This document shows, in pieces, positions 15,727 through 22,736 of a DNA stretch of 40,389 nt. Under the pieces are notes generated by a model. It had not been told where the DNA came from, made no database searches, and worked only from the letters and a program-made list of their open reading frames with translations. The DNA lies in NCBI GenBank assembly GCA_003154115.1, contig PMCF01000114.1, positions 1 to 40,389 on the forward strand. The letters are read 5' to 3'. Every line of letters starts with the position of its first letter. The first letter of the stretch is position 1. This stretch comes from Anaerolineae bacterium. Its GTDB lineage: Bacteria; Chloroflexota; Anaerolineae; Fen-1058. The position numbers were made by a program, and so were the translations under genes.

Positions 15727-17064
15727 ATGATCGATCAACGTCAACCGTTACTAAATCAATGGGCAACCTCAATCGACAAAGCCGCCCGCATGGGTGCTTT
15801 GTCCAGCGACACCAAGGCGATCAGTATTCGTGAGATTGGCACAATTGCCGGACCGCGTGCGGGTGCGTTGGAACTCGACGCCGGTTTCGACGCCGGGCGA
15901 CTGTTGCGGACATTGGCAGCTGATGACATGGCTTTAACTCGTCAATTCGTGCCGTGGGTTTTCGTCGGGCAACCGGCGGTCTACATGCAGGGGCGTTTTG
16001 TGCGGATTGAGGCAGGTTGGGATGACGCCCTAGCGCAGAAAATGATCAGTGTGAAGCAATTGAACGCACGGCCCAACGGCTCGGGGCACTGGCTGGCGGG
16101 GATGAATGAGCGCGGGCGGGCCGTGGTGCTGCACTTGTCTGATCTTGCGCCGCACTTCCTGATCGCGGGCACGACTGGATCGGGTAAATCGGTATGCCTG
16201 CGCTCGATGGTGACGCAGTTATCACAGCGCGGAGATCGGTTGGTGTTGATCGACGGCAAGTTTGGTGAGGGTCTACGCAACCTTGATCGCTTGCCGGGTA
16301 TCGTCGGGCCGCTGGCTGTGAACATTGACACAGCGCGATCGGCGTTGGCGTGGGCTGTGGCTGAGATGGTCAAGCGATACGAGCAAGGCGACACAGCCGG
16401 GGCGCGCGTGGTGGTCGTGGTGGATGAGGTGCAAGAACTGATCGGCGATGCGGCAATCGTGGAGATGATCAGGCGCATTGCAGCCCAGGGGCGCGCGGCC
16501 CTAGTTTCGATCATTCTCGCCACGCAGCACCCCACGGCCAAAGCGTTTGGCGACGACGCGTCAATCAAACGGAATGTGACCGGACGGATCGCCCTGCGGA
16601 CAGCGGACTACAAAGCAAGTGAAGTGGCGATCGGACAGGCAACCCCGCGATCGGATTGGCTGTTAGGGGCCGGTGATGCTTACGCGGTGGTGCCGGGTCA
16701 AGTGCAGCGAGTACAGATCGCTTACATGGAACGCCGCGAGATTGATCGGCTGTTAACTTCGACGCCGACGATCGCGGCATGGCCGGAATACAACGCGGAG
16801 GGCGTGCCCAGCGGCAACACGAGCGCAGCGGCTTACAACGGCGCGGAGTTGGCCGTATCGTTGACCAATGCCTACCAAGGGCACGGGCGGCCCGCCCTGG
16901 TCAAAGCGCTGGAGTCGGCGGGGCTGGGCAAACCGGGGGTTGAACGTGCTATGCGGCTGTTGAAGTTGGGCCGGGAGCAACTAGACGCCCTGCGGGGTGA
17001 CGGTTGGGATGTCTGTCTGTCTGCCGATGGGATAGACACTGCCGACGATGCAAACGAGATGTAA
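15727..17064 (+). CDS. FtsK/SpoIIIE-type DNA translocase (TraB-like)
   Basis: 446 residues from the ATG at 15727, which follows a GAGGTG ribosome site and the upstream stop. The Walker A is GTTGSGKS at 148-155, followed by 'RLVLIDGKFGEG' as in FtsK. The Walker B is VVVVVDE at 228-234, followed by an 'ILATQHP' sensor. No transmembrane segment is present, so any membrane anchor must come from the neighbours. The C-terminal 70 residues look like a small winged-helix domain, as in the gamma domain of FtsK or TraB. In actinobacterial AICEs a single FtsK-like protein moves double-stranded DNA between cells, and the same job is inferred here. Confidence 0.8.
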   Translation: MIDQRQPLLNQWATSIDKAARMGALSSDTKAISIREIGTIAGPRAGALELDAGFDAGRLLRTLAADDMALTRQFVPWVFVGQPAVYMQGRFVRIEAGWDDALAQKMISVKQLNARPNGSGHWLAGMNERGRAVVLHLSDLAPHFLIAGTTGSGKSVCLRSMVTQLSQRGDRLVLIDGKFGEGLRNLDRLPGIVGPLAVNIDTARSALAWAVAEMVKRYEQGDTAGARVVVVVDEVQELIGDAAIVEMIRRIAAQGRAALVSIILATQHPTAKAFGDDASIKRNVTGRIALRTADYKASEVAIGQATPRSDWLLGAGDAYAVVPGQVQRVQIAYMERREIDRLLTSTPTIAAWPEYNAEGVPSGNTSAAAYNGAELAVSLTNAYQGHGRPALVKALESAGLGKPGVERAMRLLKLGREQLDALRGDGWDVCLSADGIDTADDANEM

Positions 17065-17130
17065 CCGGGCAGACAGCGCGATCGTGTGTATCTTCCAGGC
17101 AGACAGACAGGCAGAAAGGCGGATCAAACC

Positions 17131-17535
17131 ATGAAAAAACATCATGAATTTCTTGACGACATGGCTAAGTTTGTCGGGCTGTGTGTGATCGCCGTCATCG
17201 TGGTCGGGCTGTTGATCGGCCTGGTCTATGGGCTGTTGGGGTATCTGTCCGACAACGGGCGGCGGCTGTTGGCAACGGCCTTGATCTTTGCGGTGCCGGG
17301 GGCCTACCTGATGGGCTGGCAGTATGCCAAGTCACACCGGGCCGGAATCGAGCGCGGGCTTGATCTGAAATTGGGTGGACGTGAGCGGATACAACAAGCC
17401 GGAGCGCAGCGAATGCCTAGCGTGACGCAACCGATGCCGACGCCCGCCCAACGGTTTGACGACCTATTGCCCAAAGTGCAAAGCGCGGTGATTGTGCAGC
17501 GCAGCGACAACGACAATTCACCCATTGAACTGTGA
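17131..17535 (+). CDS. Small membrane protein with two transmembrane helices
   Basis: 134 residues from the ATG at 17131, with AAAGG about ten bases upstream. Two hydrophobic helices (about 14-37 and 45-64) are followed by a cytosolic basic tail. The intergenic leader carries short CAGACAG direct repeats. It follows the FtsK-type genes directly, so it may anchor or assist the translocase, like Spd proteins of AICEs; no family recognised. Confidence 0.6.
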   Translation: MKKHHEFLDDMAKFVGLCVIAVIVVGLLIGLVYGLLGYLSDNGRRLLATALIFAVPGAYLMGWQYAKSHRAGIERGLDLKLGGRERIQQAGAQRMPSVTQPMPTPAQRFDDLLPKVQSAVIVQRSDNDNSPIEL

Positions 17536-17581
17536 AAGAGGACATCCTGAACGGCGCGATCATCGAGCAAAAACGCCAACG

Positions 17582-17597
17582 ATTGCGCCGGCGCAAT
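17582..17597. repeat. Element palindrome copy 5 (TTGCGC-CG-GCGCAA core)
   Basis: A perfect 16-base palindrome ATTGCGCC-GGCGCAAT in the 111-base gap between the two membrane-protein genes. A second weak palindrome (ATGATG-N6-CATCAT, about 17610-17627) lies just upstream of the next ribosome site. Confidence 0.65.
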
Positions 17598-17646
17598 TGT
17601 GGCTATAGGATGATGTAGTTTCATCATTTGATATAAGGAGTTCATC

Positions 17647-18390
17647 ATGGAACCCAAGCAGCAAGGGGAACCCAAGCAGCACCCGCCATTCTTCGAACGC
17701 TTACGCGGGAGCTTAGAGTCCCTGCAGGATACTTCGCAGACTTTTGAGCGGGTGGTTATCGACAACCTTTCGGCATTTACCCCGTGGTTGGCACCGTTAA
17801 TTCCGGCAAGTATGGCTTACCACAACATGATCGTGCGGCTGGATTTCAGCCCAGTAGTTAGCCTGCTTGGGGCAATTGCAGTTGAGTTTCTAGGTTTATC
17901 GGCAGTCTCAACGGCGCTGGAGTTCTGGAAGTACAACGAGGACAAGCGCAAGACCGACAACTCAGCCCCATTCGTGGTTGCGCTTCTTACCGGCGTGTTT
18001 TACGTGGTGATCATCCTGACCGTGAACGCGATGCTCGATCTAACCCAAACGCTTGAGGTGAAGGTCGCGGCGAAAGCCATGCTTTCACTCTTGTCAGTAG
18101 TGGCGGCAGTTATCATCGCACTGCGGTCTCAGCATCGTCGCCGGCAGAAGGAAATCTCCGATGAAAAGGCTCAGCGCAAGACAGATCGGCAGAAGGCACG
18201 ATCTCAGGGAAATCGTGGAGTCTCAAATGGGAGTCTCATTGAGACTTACGACGACTACGTGAGAATCAGCGAATCTCGTAATGGGCAAGGGCCGATCACC
18301 GCCGAGATGCTGATCTCGGAGCATAGGATTCCACGCTCGACCGCTTTCCGGTGGCAGAAGGCGTATCGGAAGGTTAAACAACAGCCATGA
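17647..18390 (+). CDS. Membrane protein with cytoplasmic HTH-like tail
   Basis: 247 residues; AAGGAG lies six bases before the ATG. Hydrophobic segments are seen near 'VVSLLGAIAVEFLGLSAVS', 'FVVALLTGVFYVVIILTV' and 'AAKAMLSLLSVVAAVIIAL'. They are followed by a strongly basic charged linker (RRRQKEISDEKAQRK) and a C-terminal segment 'ISEHRIPRSTAFRWQKAYR' that looks like a helix-turn-helix. This combination, membrane domain plus DNA-binding tail, recalls DUF2637/SpdB-type spread proteins of AICEs. The last bases overlap the recombinase start (ATGA), tying it to the integration gene. Confidence 0.65.
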   Translation: MEPKQQGEPKQHPPFFERLRGSLESLQDTSQTFERVVIDNLSAFTPWLAPLIPASMAYHNMIVRLDFSPVVSLLGAIAVEFLGLSAVSTALEFWKYNEDKRKTDNSAPFVVALLTGVFYVVIILTVNAMLDLTQTLEVKVAAKAMLSLLSVVAAVIIALRSQHRRRQKEISDEKAQRKTDRQKARSQGNRGVSNGSLIETYDDYVRISESRNGQGPITAEMLISEHRIPRSTAFRWQKAYRKVKQQP

Positions 18391-20021
18391 AACAACATCA
18401 GGCAGTTATCAATGCTAGCTTGTTGGCGCGAGTGAGTACCGATGCTCAGCGCGACAATTCTTCGCACGACGCACAGCTTGAACGCGGGCGTGCTTATTGT
18501 GCCAAGAAAGACTACCATATTGTCGTTGAGAAGCGTGAAGTGTTCTCCGGTGGATTTGTGCTCGCACGATCTGTCTTTAACAACTTATTGGAAATGGGAG
18601 CCAGAGGCGAGATACAAGTCATCGTTGTCGACATTCCTGACCGACTCGGTCGTGGCGACATCATTGCCAAGTGCGAGTTGCTTGCACAGCTCAATGGTAT
18701 CCGCATCGAATATGCAGCTACTGGGCGTGATACGTCTACCGTTGAAGGCATGGCACTTCACGCTACTGATCAGCTTGTGTCTGGAATTGAGCGAATCAAC
18801 ATTAAGCGCCGGACGACTGGTGGAAAATACGACTGGGCCAAAAGGGGCAGGGTAATTACGTCGTCCATGCGGCCATATGGGTATGATTTTGTTATCACAT
18901 ATGATGACCGTGGTCGCCGGGTCGATGCGACACTCTGCTTCGTCGAGGATGAAGCACGCGTCGTGCAAATGATTTACGAGTGGGTTGCTTATGAGGGCTT
19001 GACAATTCGTGGCGTTGCGAATCGATTGACTGAGATGGAAATCCCTAAGTACACCCAGAAAGGATTGCCACACCGGAAGGCAAATTGGCGTTCAGAGTGG
19101 TCTCGAGGAACGGTTTCACAACTGCTGCGAAACACACTGTATAAGGGCGAATGGCGCTTTGGCAAATTGAAAGTTGAGCGCATCGATACACCAGAAGGAA
19201 TCAGACGCAAAACCGCTCGCCGTAGCGATGATGAAACGGTAGTCGTGCCGGTTCCAGCCATTGTTTCATCAGAATTGTGGGACGCCGTGCAGGCCCAGTT
19301 GGCCGAGAATCACCGCAAGTTTAGGCGACCGACTAAGAGCGCCTATCCGCTTCGTGGTCGTATACGGTGCGCGCTGTGTGGAGGAATGATGGTTGGGCAC
19401 TCTCCAAGAAAGGGCTACCGCTATTACATTTGCCACCGACACACAGGCGATTACTCTGGTAGCAAGGATCGTTGTTCTGCCAAGTATGTACCCGCTCTCG
19501 GCATCGAGGAAACAGTTTGGAACAAAGTTCGAGAAGCGCTGCTTGAGCCCGATCGCGTGCTGATTGGGGCTAGAAAACATCGTGAGGAGATGCTAGCATC
19601 AGCCAAGCTCCTTGAGCAAGTTATCTTGGCGCTTGAGACGCAGGTCTCACAGTCGCAGGACAAGCTAGCCCGGCTGCTCGATCTTCATCTGAATGGCAAC
19701 ATTAATCAAGAACAGTATGTTGTCAAGAAGGGTGAAATCGAGGCCACTATGAAACGGCTGCGAGACGAGCAGGGTAAGGTGCGCGAGCGAATGCTGGAAC
19801 AGCAATTCATTCCAGAGGAAACCGAAACCGCGATTCGTCATTTCGCAGCTGAGATTGCGGCCCGATTGAATGACGAATGGCCGGACAGTGAAAAAATGAC
19901 GTTGTACGATCTGTTGAGGCTGGAATGCGTATACAACTACACGACTGGCGAGCTGGTAATCAGTGGACTCCTGTCTGTGATGTCTCGATGTCCTGCCACA
20001 TCACACGCCGCCGCATCTTGA
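18387..20021 (+). CDS. Large serine recombinase (integrase)
   Basis: 544 residues. The resolvase domain has the catalytic serine S17 in 'LLARVSTDAQ' and the conserved 'VIVVDIPDRLGRGD' stretch. A recombinase domain follows ('RPYGYDF' to about 290), then a zinc ribbon (CALCGG through 'YICHRHTGDYSGSKDRC') and a long coiled coil (about 395-475), the standard order for large serine integrases. It should join element attP to host attB and, with an excision partner, reverse this. It is translationally coupled to the membrane protein upstream. Its last 62 bases overlap, antisense, the end of the truncated thioesterase gene, so the C-terminal residues are partly encoded by the target gene. Confidence 0.93.
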   Translation: MKQHQAVINASLLARVSTDAQRDNSSHDAQLERGRAYCAKKDYHIVVEKREVFSGGFVLARSVFNNLLEMGARGEIQVIVVDIPDRLGRGDIIAKCELLAQLNGIRIEYAATGRDTSTVEGMALHATDQLVSGIERINIKRRTTGGKYDWAKRGRVITSSMRPYGYDFVITYDDRGRRVDATLCFVEDEARVVQMIYEWVAYEGLTIRGVANRLTEMEIPKYTQKGLPHRKANWRSEWSRGTVSQLLRNTLYKGEWRFGKLKVERIDTPEGIRRKTARRSDDETVVVPVPAIVSSELWDAVQAQLAENHRKFRRPTKSAYPLRGRIRCALCGGMMVGHSPRKGYRYYICHRHTGDYSGSKDRCSAKYVPALGIEETVWNKVREALLEPDRVLIGARKHREEMLASAKLLEQVILALETQVSQSQDKLARLLDLHLNGNINQEQYVVKKGEIEATMKRLRDEQGKVRERMLEQQFIPEETETAIRHFAAEIAARLNDEWPDSEKMTLYDLLRLECVYNYTTGELVISGLLSVMSRCPATSHAAAS

Positions 20022-20493
20022 ACACCTCGGGCGGTGGAGACGGCGGCTTCGGAAAAGGATCGCGGACTTGCATCACCACTTCGTCGCCGTCCGGCGCAAA
20101 GGCGCGAATCATCTCCGGCGGCACATTGACCGGCCGCTGCGTGGCCTTGTCGAGATACACCCAATCGGTCATCCCGCGCGCGATCAGATCAGCAGAACCC
20201 GGCGCGCGGAACTCATACCTGCGGCGCGACCGCACCCGCCGAAAATCGGCCACCCACGTTTTGATCGCGAACTCATCGCCATACATCAACGGCTTGAAAT
20301 ATTCGATCTCTGTTTCGCGCACCAGCCAGTACTGGCCCAGTTCATCGTAGCGCTTCACGTCGTAGCCCACCGCTGCCGAAGCATTGAACGCCGCCTCTTG
20401 CATGTAGCGCAGATAATTCGCATTGTTCACGTGTCCATACGCGTCGCATTCTACGTAGCGCACACGGAAAGTCGTGGTATTCGTCAGTGGCAT
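19960..20493 (-). pseudogene. Double-hotdog acyl thioesterase, truncated by the element
   Basis: Residues 1-130 form a complete 4HBT hotdog domain ('VRYVECDAYGHVNNANYLRYMQ', then 'WLVRETEIEYFKPLMYGDEF'), which would hydrolyse acyl-CoA or acyl-ACP thioesters. After a proline linker, 'RRRVMWQDIETSQ' looks like the opening of a second hotdog, which in relatives reads on to HVNNAxYL. Here it changes to TGVH and stops. The break coincides with the serine recombinase end, so the gene was most likely split by integration and the stop is supplied by the element. The first domain alone may still be folded and active. The gene is codirectional with hisA, 71 bases away; nothing is seen in that gap. Confidence 0.75.
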
Positions 20494-20564
20494 TCATGCA
20501 CCTCATTGTCAATCGTCATGGCGAGCATCTTTGCACGAAGCAATCCCCTTGTCGATGGGCGGGA

Positions 20565-21290
20565 TTAAAGTCGAGAAAACAACTCCCACAGATCGATCGC
20601 GCCGCTGTACAACGCCCGGCCGATGATCACGCCTTCAATGCCCGGTCTGTTCTTCAGGCGCAACACATCCTCGATCGAACGGCAGCCCCCCGACGCAATC
20701 ACTTGCAAGCCGGTTTCACGCGCGAGCTCAACCGAGGCGTCTCCATTCACGCCTGAGAGATCACCGTCGCGCCCGATGTCGGTGTGCACGACAAGGTTCA
20801 CCCCCACCGATCGGATCTGTCGCCCGATCGCGATCGCGTCAGTCCCGCCATCGCTCTGCCACCCGCGCGTCTTCACACGTCCCTGCTGCGCATCGAGGCC
20901 CACCACCACCCGATCGGATCCCAAACGCTCGACGGCATCGCGCAGCACGGCGGGTTGCTCGATCGCCAGTGTGCCGATCACCACGCGTGCCGCGCCGCGT
21001 GATAGCGCCGCGTCAACATCGTCGATCGAGCGCAAGCCGCCGCCGAATTGAATCTTCGGCCCAACCGCCGCCAGCGATTGTAGCAGAGATCGATTGATCG
21101 CCGCTGCACCCGCATCGTCGCCAAACGCTCCGTCGAGGTTGACCACGTGAATCCACGATGAGCCTGCTTCAGCCCAGCGCCGTGCCGTCTCGATCGGATC
21201 GTCACTGTACGTCGTCTGTTGATGAGGATCGCCGTATTTCAGGCGCACCACTTTGCCGTTGCGTAGGTCGATAGCCGGATAGATATTCAT
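20565..21290 (-). CDS. hisA: Phosphoribosylformimino-AICAR ribotide isomerase
   Basis: 241 residues, the normal length for this TIM barrel, which isomerises ProFAR to PRFAR, the fourth step of histidine synthesis. The catalytic Asp is D8 in 'MNIYPAID', and the second is in 'VVHTDIGRDG'. Phosphate-binding loops show as 'QFGGGLRS' and 'IASGGCRS'. It is the last his gene of this leftward operon; hisF and hisI do not follow. The gene holds nine CGATCG hexamers in 726 bases. Confidence 0.96.
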   Translation of the reverse strand: MNIYPAIDLRNGKVVRLKYGDPHQQTTYSDDPIETARRWAEAGSSWIHVVNLDGAFGDDAGAAAINRSLLQSLAAVGPKIQFGGGLRSIDDVDAALSRGAARVVIGTLAIEQPAVLRDAVERLGSDRVVVGLDAQQGRVKTRGWQSDGGTDAIAIGRQIRSVGVNLVVHTDIGRDGDLSGVNGDASVELARETGLQVIASGGCRSIEDVLRLKNRPGIEGVIIGRALYSGAIDLWELFSRL

Positions 21291-21345
21291 AACGAGTAAT
21301 GAGTGACGAGTAACAAGTGATTACGCATCACTCGTTACTCGTTAC
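21291..21345. repeat. Heptamer palindrome between hisA and hisH
   Basis: Seven-base units (CGAGTAA, TGAGTGA, CGAGTAA, CAAGTGA, then the inverse) form a hairpin-capable palindrome across the gap. Confidence 0.8.
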
Positions 21346-21349
21346 GCCC

Positions 21350-21997
21350 TCACATCTCCAAGAAATTTCTCAACAGTTTCAAACCCACCGCCTGACTCTT
21401 CTCCGGGTGGAATTGCAGACCACACACCTTGTCACGCCCTACAATCGAAGCAAAGGGGCCGCCGTATTCCGTTGTAGCCAAAACAATGTCGTGTTGTTCA
21501 GGATACACGGCATACGAATGCACGAAGTACGCATACGAACCCGAAGCGAGATCACGCACCAGCGAATGATCGCGCACCACGTCGAGTTGATTCCAGCCCA
21601 TGTGAGGGATTTTCAACACGGGCTGCGGACTGCTTCCTGCCTCTTGCCTCTTGCTTCTTGCATCCTGAATTCTTGTTACCTGCCCCGGAAGCAAACCTAG
21701 TCCCTGCGTCTCACCCATCTCGTCACTCGACTCAAACAGCAGTTGCATGCCGAGGCAAATGCCAATCAGCGGCTTGCCCTCGCGCACCGCCTGCTTGATC
21801 GGCTCGATCAGGCCGCGTTCCTGCAAGCCGCGCATTCCTGCGGGAAATGCGCCTACGCCGGGCAAGATCAGCCGATCGGCCTGAGCCAAGCGATCGGGTG
21901 TATCGACCAGCGTCACTTCCGTATCAAGATGCTCGAACGCTTTCTGCACGGAGCGTAGATTGCTGATGCCGTAGTCTATTAAGGCAATCATAGTCAT
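21350..21997 (-). CDS. hisH: Imidazole glycerol phosphate synthase, glutaminase subunit
   Basis: About 215 residues from the ATG at 21997 (an ATG at 21991 also fits). This class I glutaminase supplies ammonia to HisF. The nucleophile Cys is in 'GICLGMQLLF', and the His-Glu pair in 'LQFHPEKSQ'. The oxyanion region 'PGVGAFPAGM' is present. Between 'LLPGQVTR' and 'LKIPHMGWN' there is an extra stretch of about 12 residues encoded by tandem seven-base units, absent from ordinary HisH. The synthase partner hisF is not in this window. Confidence 0.95.
   Translation of the reverse strand: MTMIALIDYGISNLRSVQKAFEHLDTEVTLVDTPDRLAQADRLILPGVGAFPAGMRGLQERGLIEPIKQAVREGKPLIGICLGMQLLFESSDEMGETQGLGLLPGQVTRIQDARSKRQEAGSSPQPVLKIPHMGWNQLDVVRDHSLVRDLASGSYAYFVHSYAVYPEQHDIVLATTEYGGPFASIVGRDKVCGLQFHPEKSQAVGLKLLRNFLEM
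21624..21672. repeat. In-frame heptamer repeat inside hisH
   Basis: On the minus strand, GATGCAA, GAAGCAA, GAGGCAA, GAGGCAG and GAAGCAG run in tandem and are translated as part of 'QDARSKRQEAGSSPQP', a surface loop before the PHMGWN motif. Confidence 0.75.
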
Positions 21998-22000
21998 CCC

Positions 22001-22058
22001 GTATTGCGTAGTGCGTATTCCGTAAACAGTGAGACGGAACACGCACTACGCAATACGC
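22001..22058. repeat. Heptamer palindrome between hisH and hisB
   Basis: Arms ATTGCGT-AGTGCGT-ATTCCGT and the inverse ACGGAAC-ACGCACT-ACGCAAT, read in seven-base phase, form a long hairpin filling the gap. Confidence 0.8.
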
Positions 22059-22062
22059 ATTA

Positions 22063-22653
22063 TCAAGTTAATGTACCTTTCGTTGACGGCACGCTGCCCG
22101 CTCGTCGCGGATCGATCACCGTCGCCGCATCGAGCGCGCGGCCCAGCGCCTTGAACAACGCTTCGGCTTGATGATGATCGTCGCGGCCATATTCGACGCG
22201 GGCATGCAGGTTGATCTTCGCGTTGAAGGCGAACGATTCCAAGAAGTGCGGAATCAACGCCGTGGGCAGCAAGCCGATCGAGGGGGTGCGCCATTCAGCC
22301 TGGATTACGGCGTAAGGCCGCCCACTCAAATCGACGGCGACGAAGGCCAGCGCTTCGTCCATCGGCGTGTAGGCGCTGCCCATGCGCACGATGCCTTGGC
22401 GATCGCCCAACGCTTGATCGAACGCCTGACCCAACACAATGCCGATATCTTCTACCGTATGATGTGGATCGATCTCCAGATCGCCGCTGGCTTTCACGTC
22501 GAGATCGAACAGGCCATGCACCGCAATGTGCCGTAGCATGTGATCGAGAAAGCCGACGCCCGTAGCGATATTGGCCTTACCCGAACCATCGAGGTTGAGT
22601 GAGAGCGTGATGTCAGTTTCGGTGGTTTTGCGAGAGATGGTTGAGGTGCGCAT
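22063..22653 (-). CDS. hisB: Imidazoleglycerol-phosphate dehydratase
   Basis: 196 residues from the ATG at 22653, which has AGGGGA just upstream; the frame is open further but into repeat sequence. This is the short single-domain form without a HolPase domain. It dehydrates IGP to imidazole acetol phosphate. Manganese-binding His motifs show as '[14 protein letters not shown]' and '[10 protein letters not shown]', with a second pair '[18 protein letters not shown]' near the C-terminus. Confidence 0.95.
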   Translation of the reverse strand: MRTSTISRKTTETDITLSLNLDGSGKANIATGVGFLDHMLRHIAVHGLFDLDVKASGDLEIDPHHTVEDIGIVLGQAFDQALGDRQGIVRMGSAYTPMDEALAFVAVDLSGRPYAVIQAEWRTPSIGLLPTALIPHFLESFAFNAKINLHARVEYGRDDHHQAEALFKALGRALDAATVIDPRRAGSVPSTKGTLT

Positions 22654-22662
22654 GAATTCCCC

Positions 22663-22736
22663 TGATGAGTGACGAGTGATGAGTGATGGGCGAACATTGG
22701 CCATTCAAACTTCACTCATCACTTTTCACTCGTCAT
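22663..22736. repeat. Heptamer palindrome between hisB and hisC
   Basis: Ten and a half phased seven-base units: GATGAGT, GACGAGT, GATGAGT, GATGGGC, then CAAACTT, CACTCAT, CACTTTT, CACTCGT as the inverse. It reaches into the end of hisC. Confidence 0.85.

Larger units (their letters stand above)
1..20021. mobile_element. Integrative element, left end outside the window
   Basis: The large serine recombinase at its right edge, an excisionase-like HTH protein, a self-contained primase/helicase module and two FtsK-type ATPases mark this stretch as an integrated element. No capsid, portal, tail or terminase gene is visible, so an AICE-like integrative conjugative element (double-stranded DNA transfer by an FtsK/TraB-type pump) or a phage satellite fits better than a prophage. 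The right junction falls inside the thioesterase gene, near 19970-20000. The missing second half of that gene is not seen to the left, which suggests the left junction and the Argonaute operon are both part of the element. CGATCG is rare in the Argonaute operon and dense in host genes. The exact ends are not resolved. Confidence 0.7.

Noticed and set aside
13114-19996. GATGTCCTGC at 13114-13123 and 19987-19996 as ends of a smaller nested element
   Set aside because: A ten-base match is weak, the sequence left of 13114 does not read on as thioesterase, and the cut would split an otherwise compact operon pair.
3950-20022. ATCTTGAA at 3950-3957 and 20015-20022 as attachment-site direct repeats
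   Set aside because: Only eight bases identical, within chance expectation. It would also leave the thioesterase's second hotdog domain unaccounted for on the left side.
19900-20560. tRNA gene as integration target
   Set aside because: No cloverleaf or tRNA 3' end is visible; the junction lies in the thioesterase gene.
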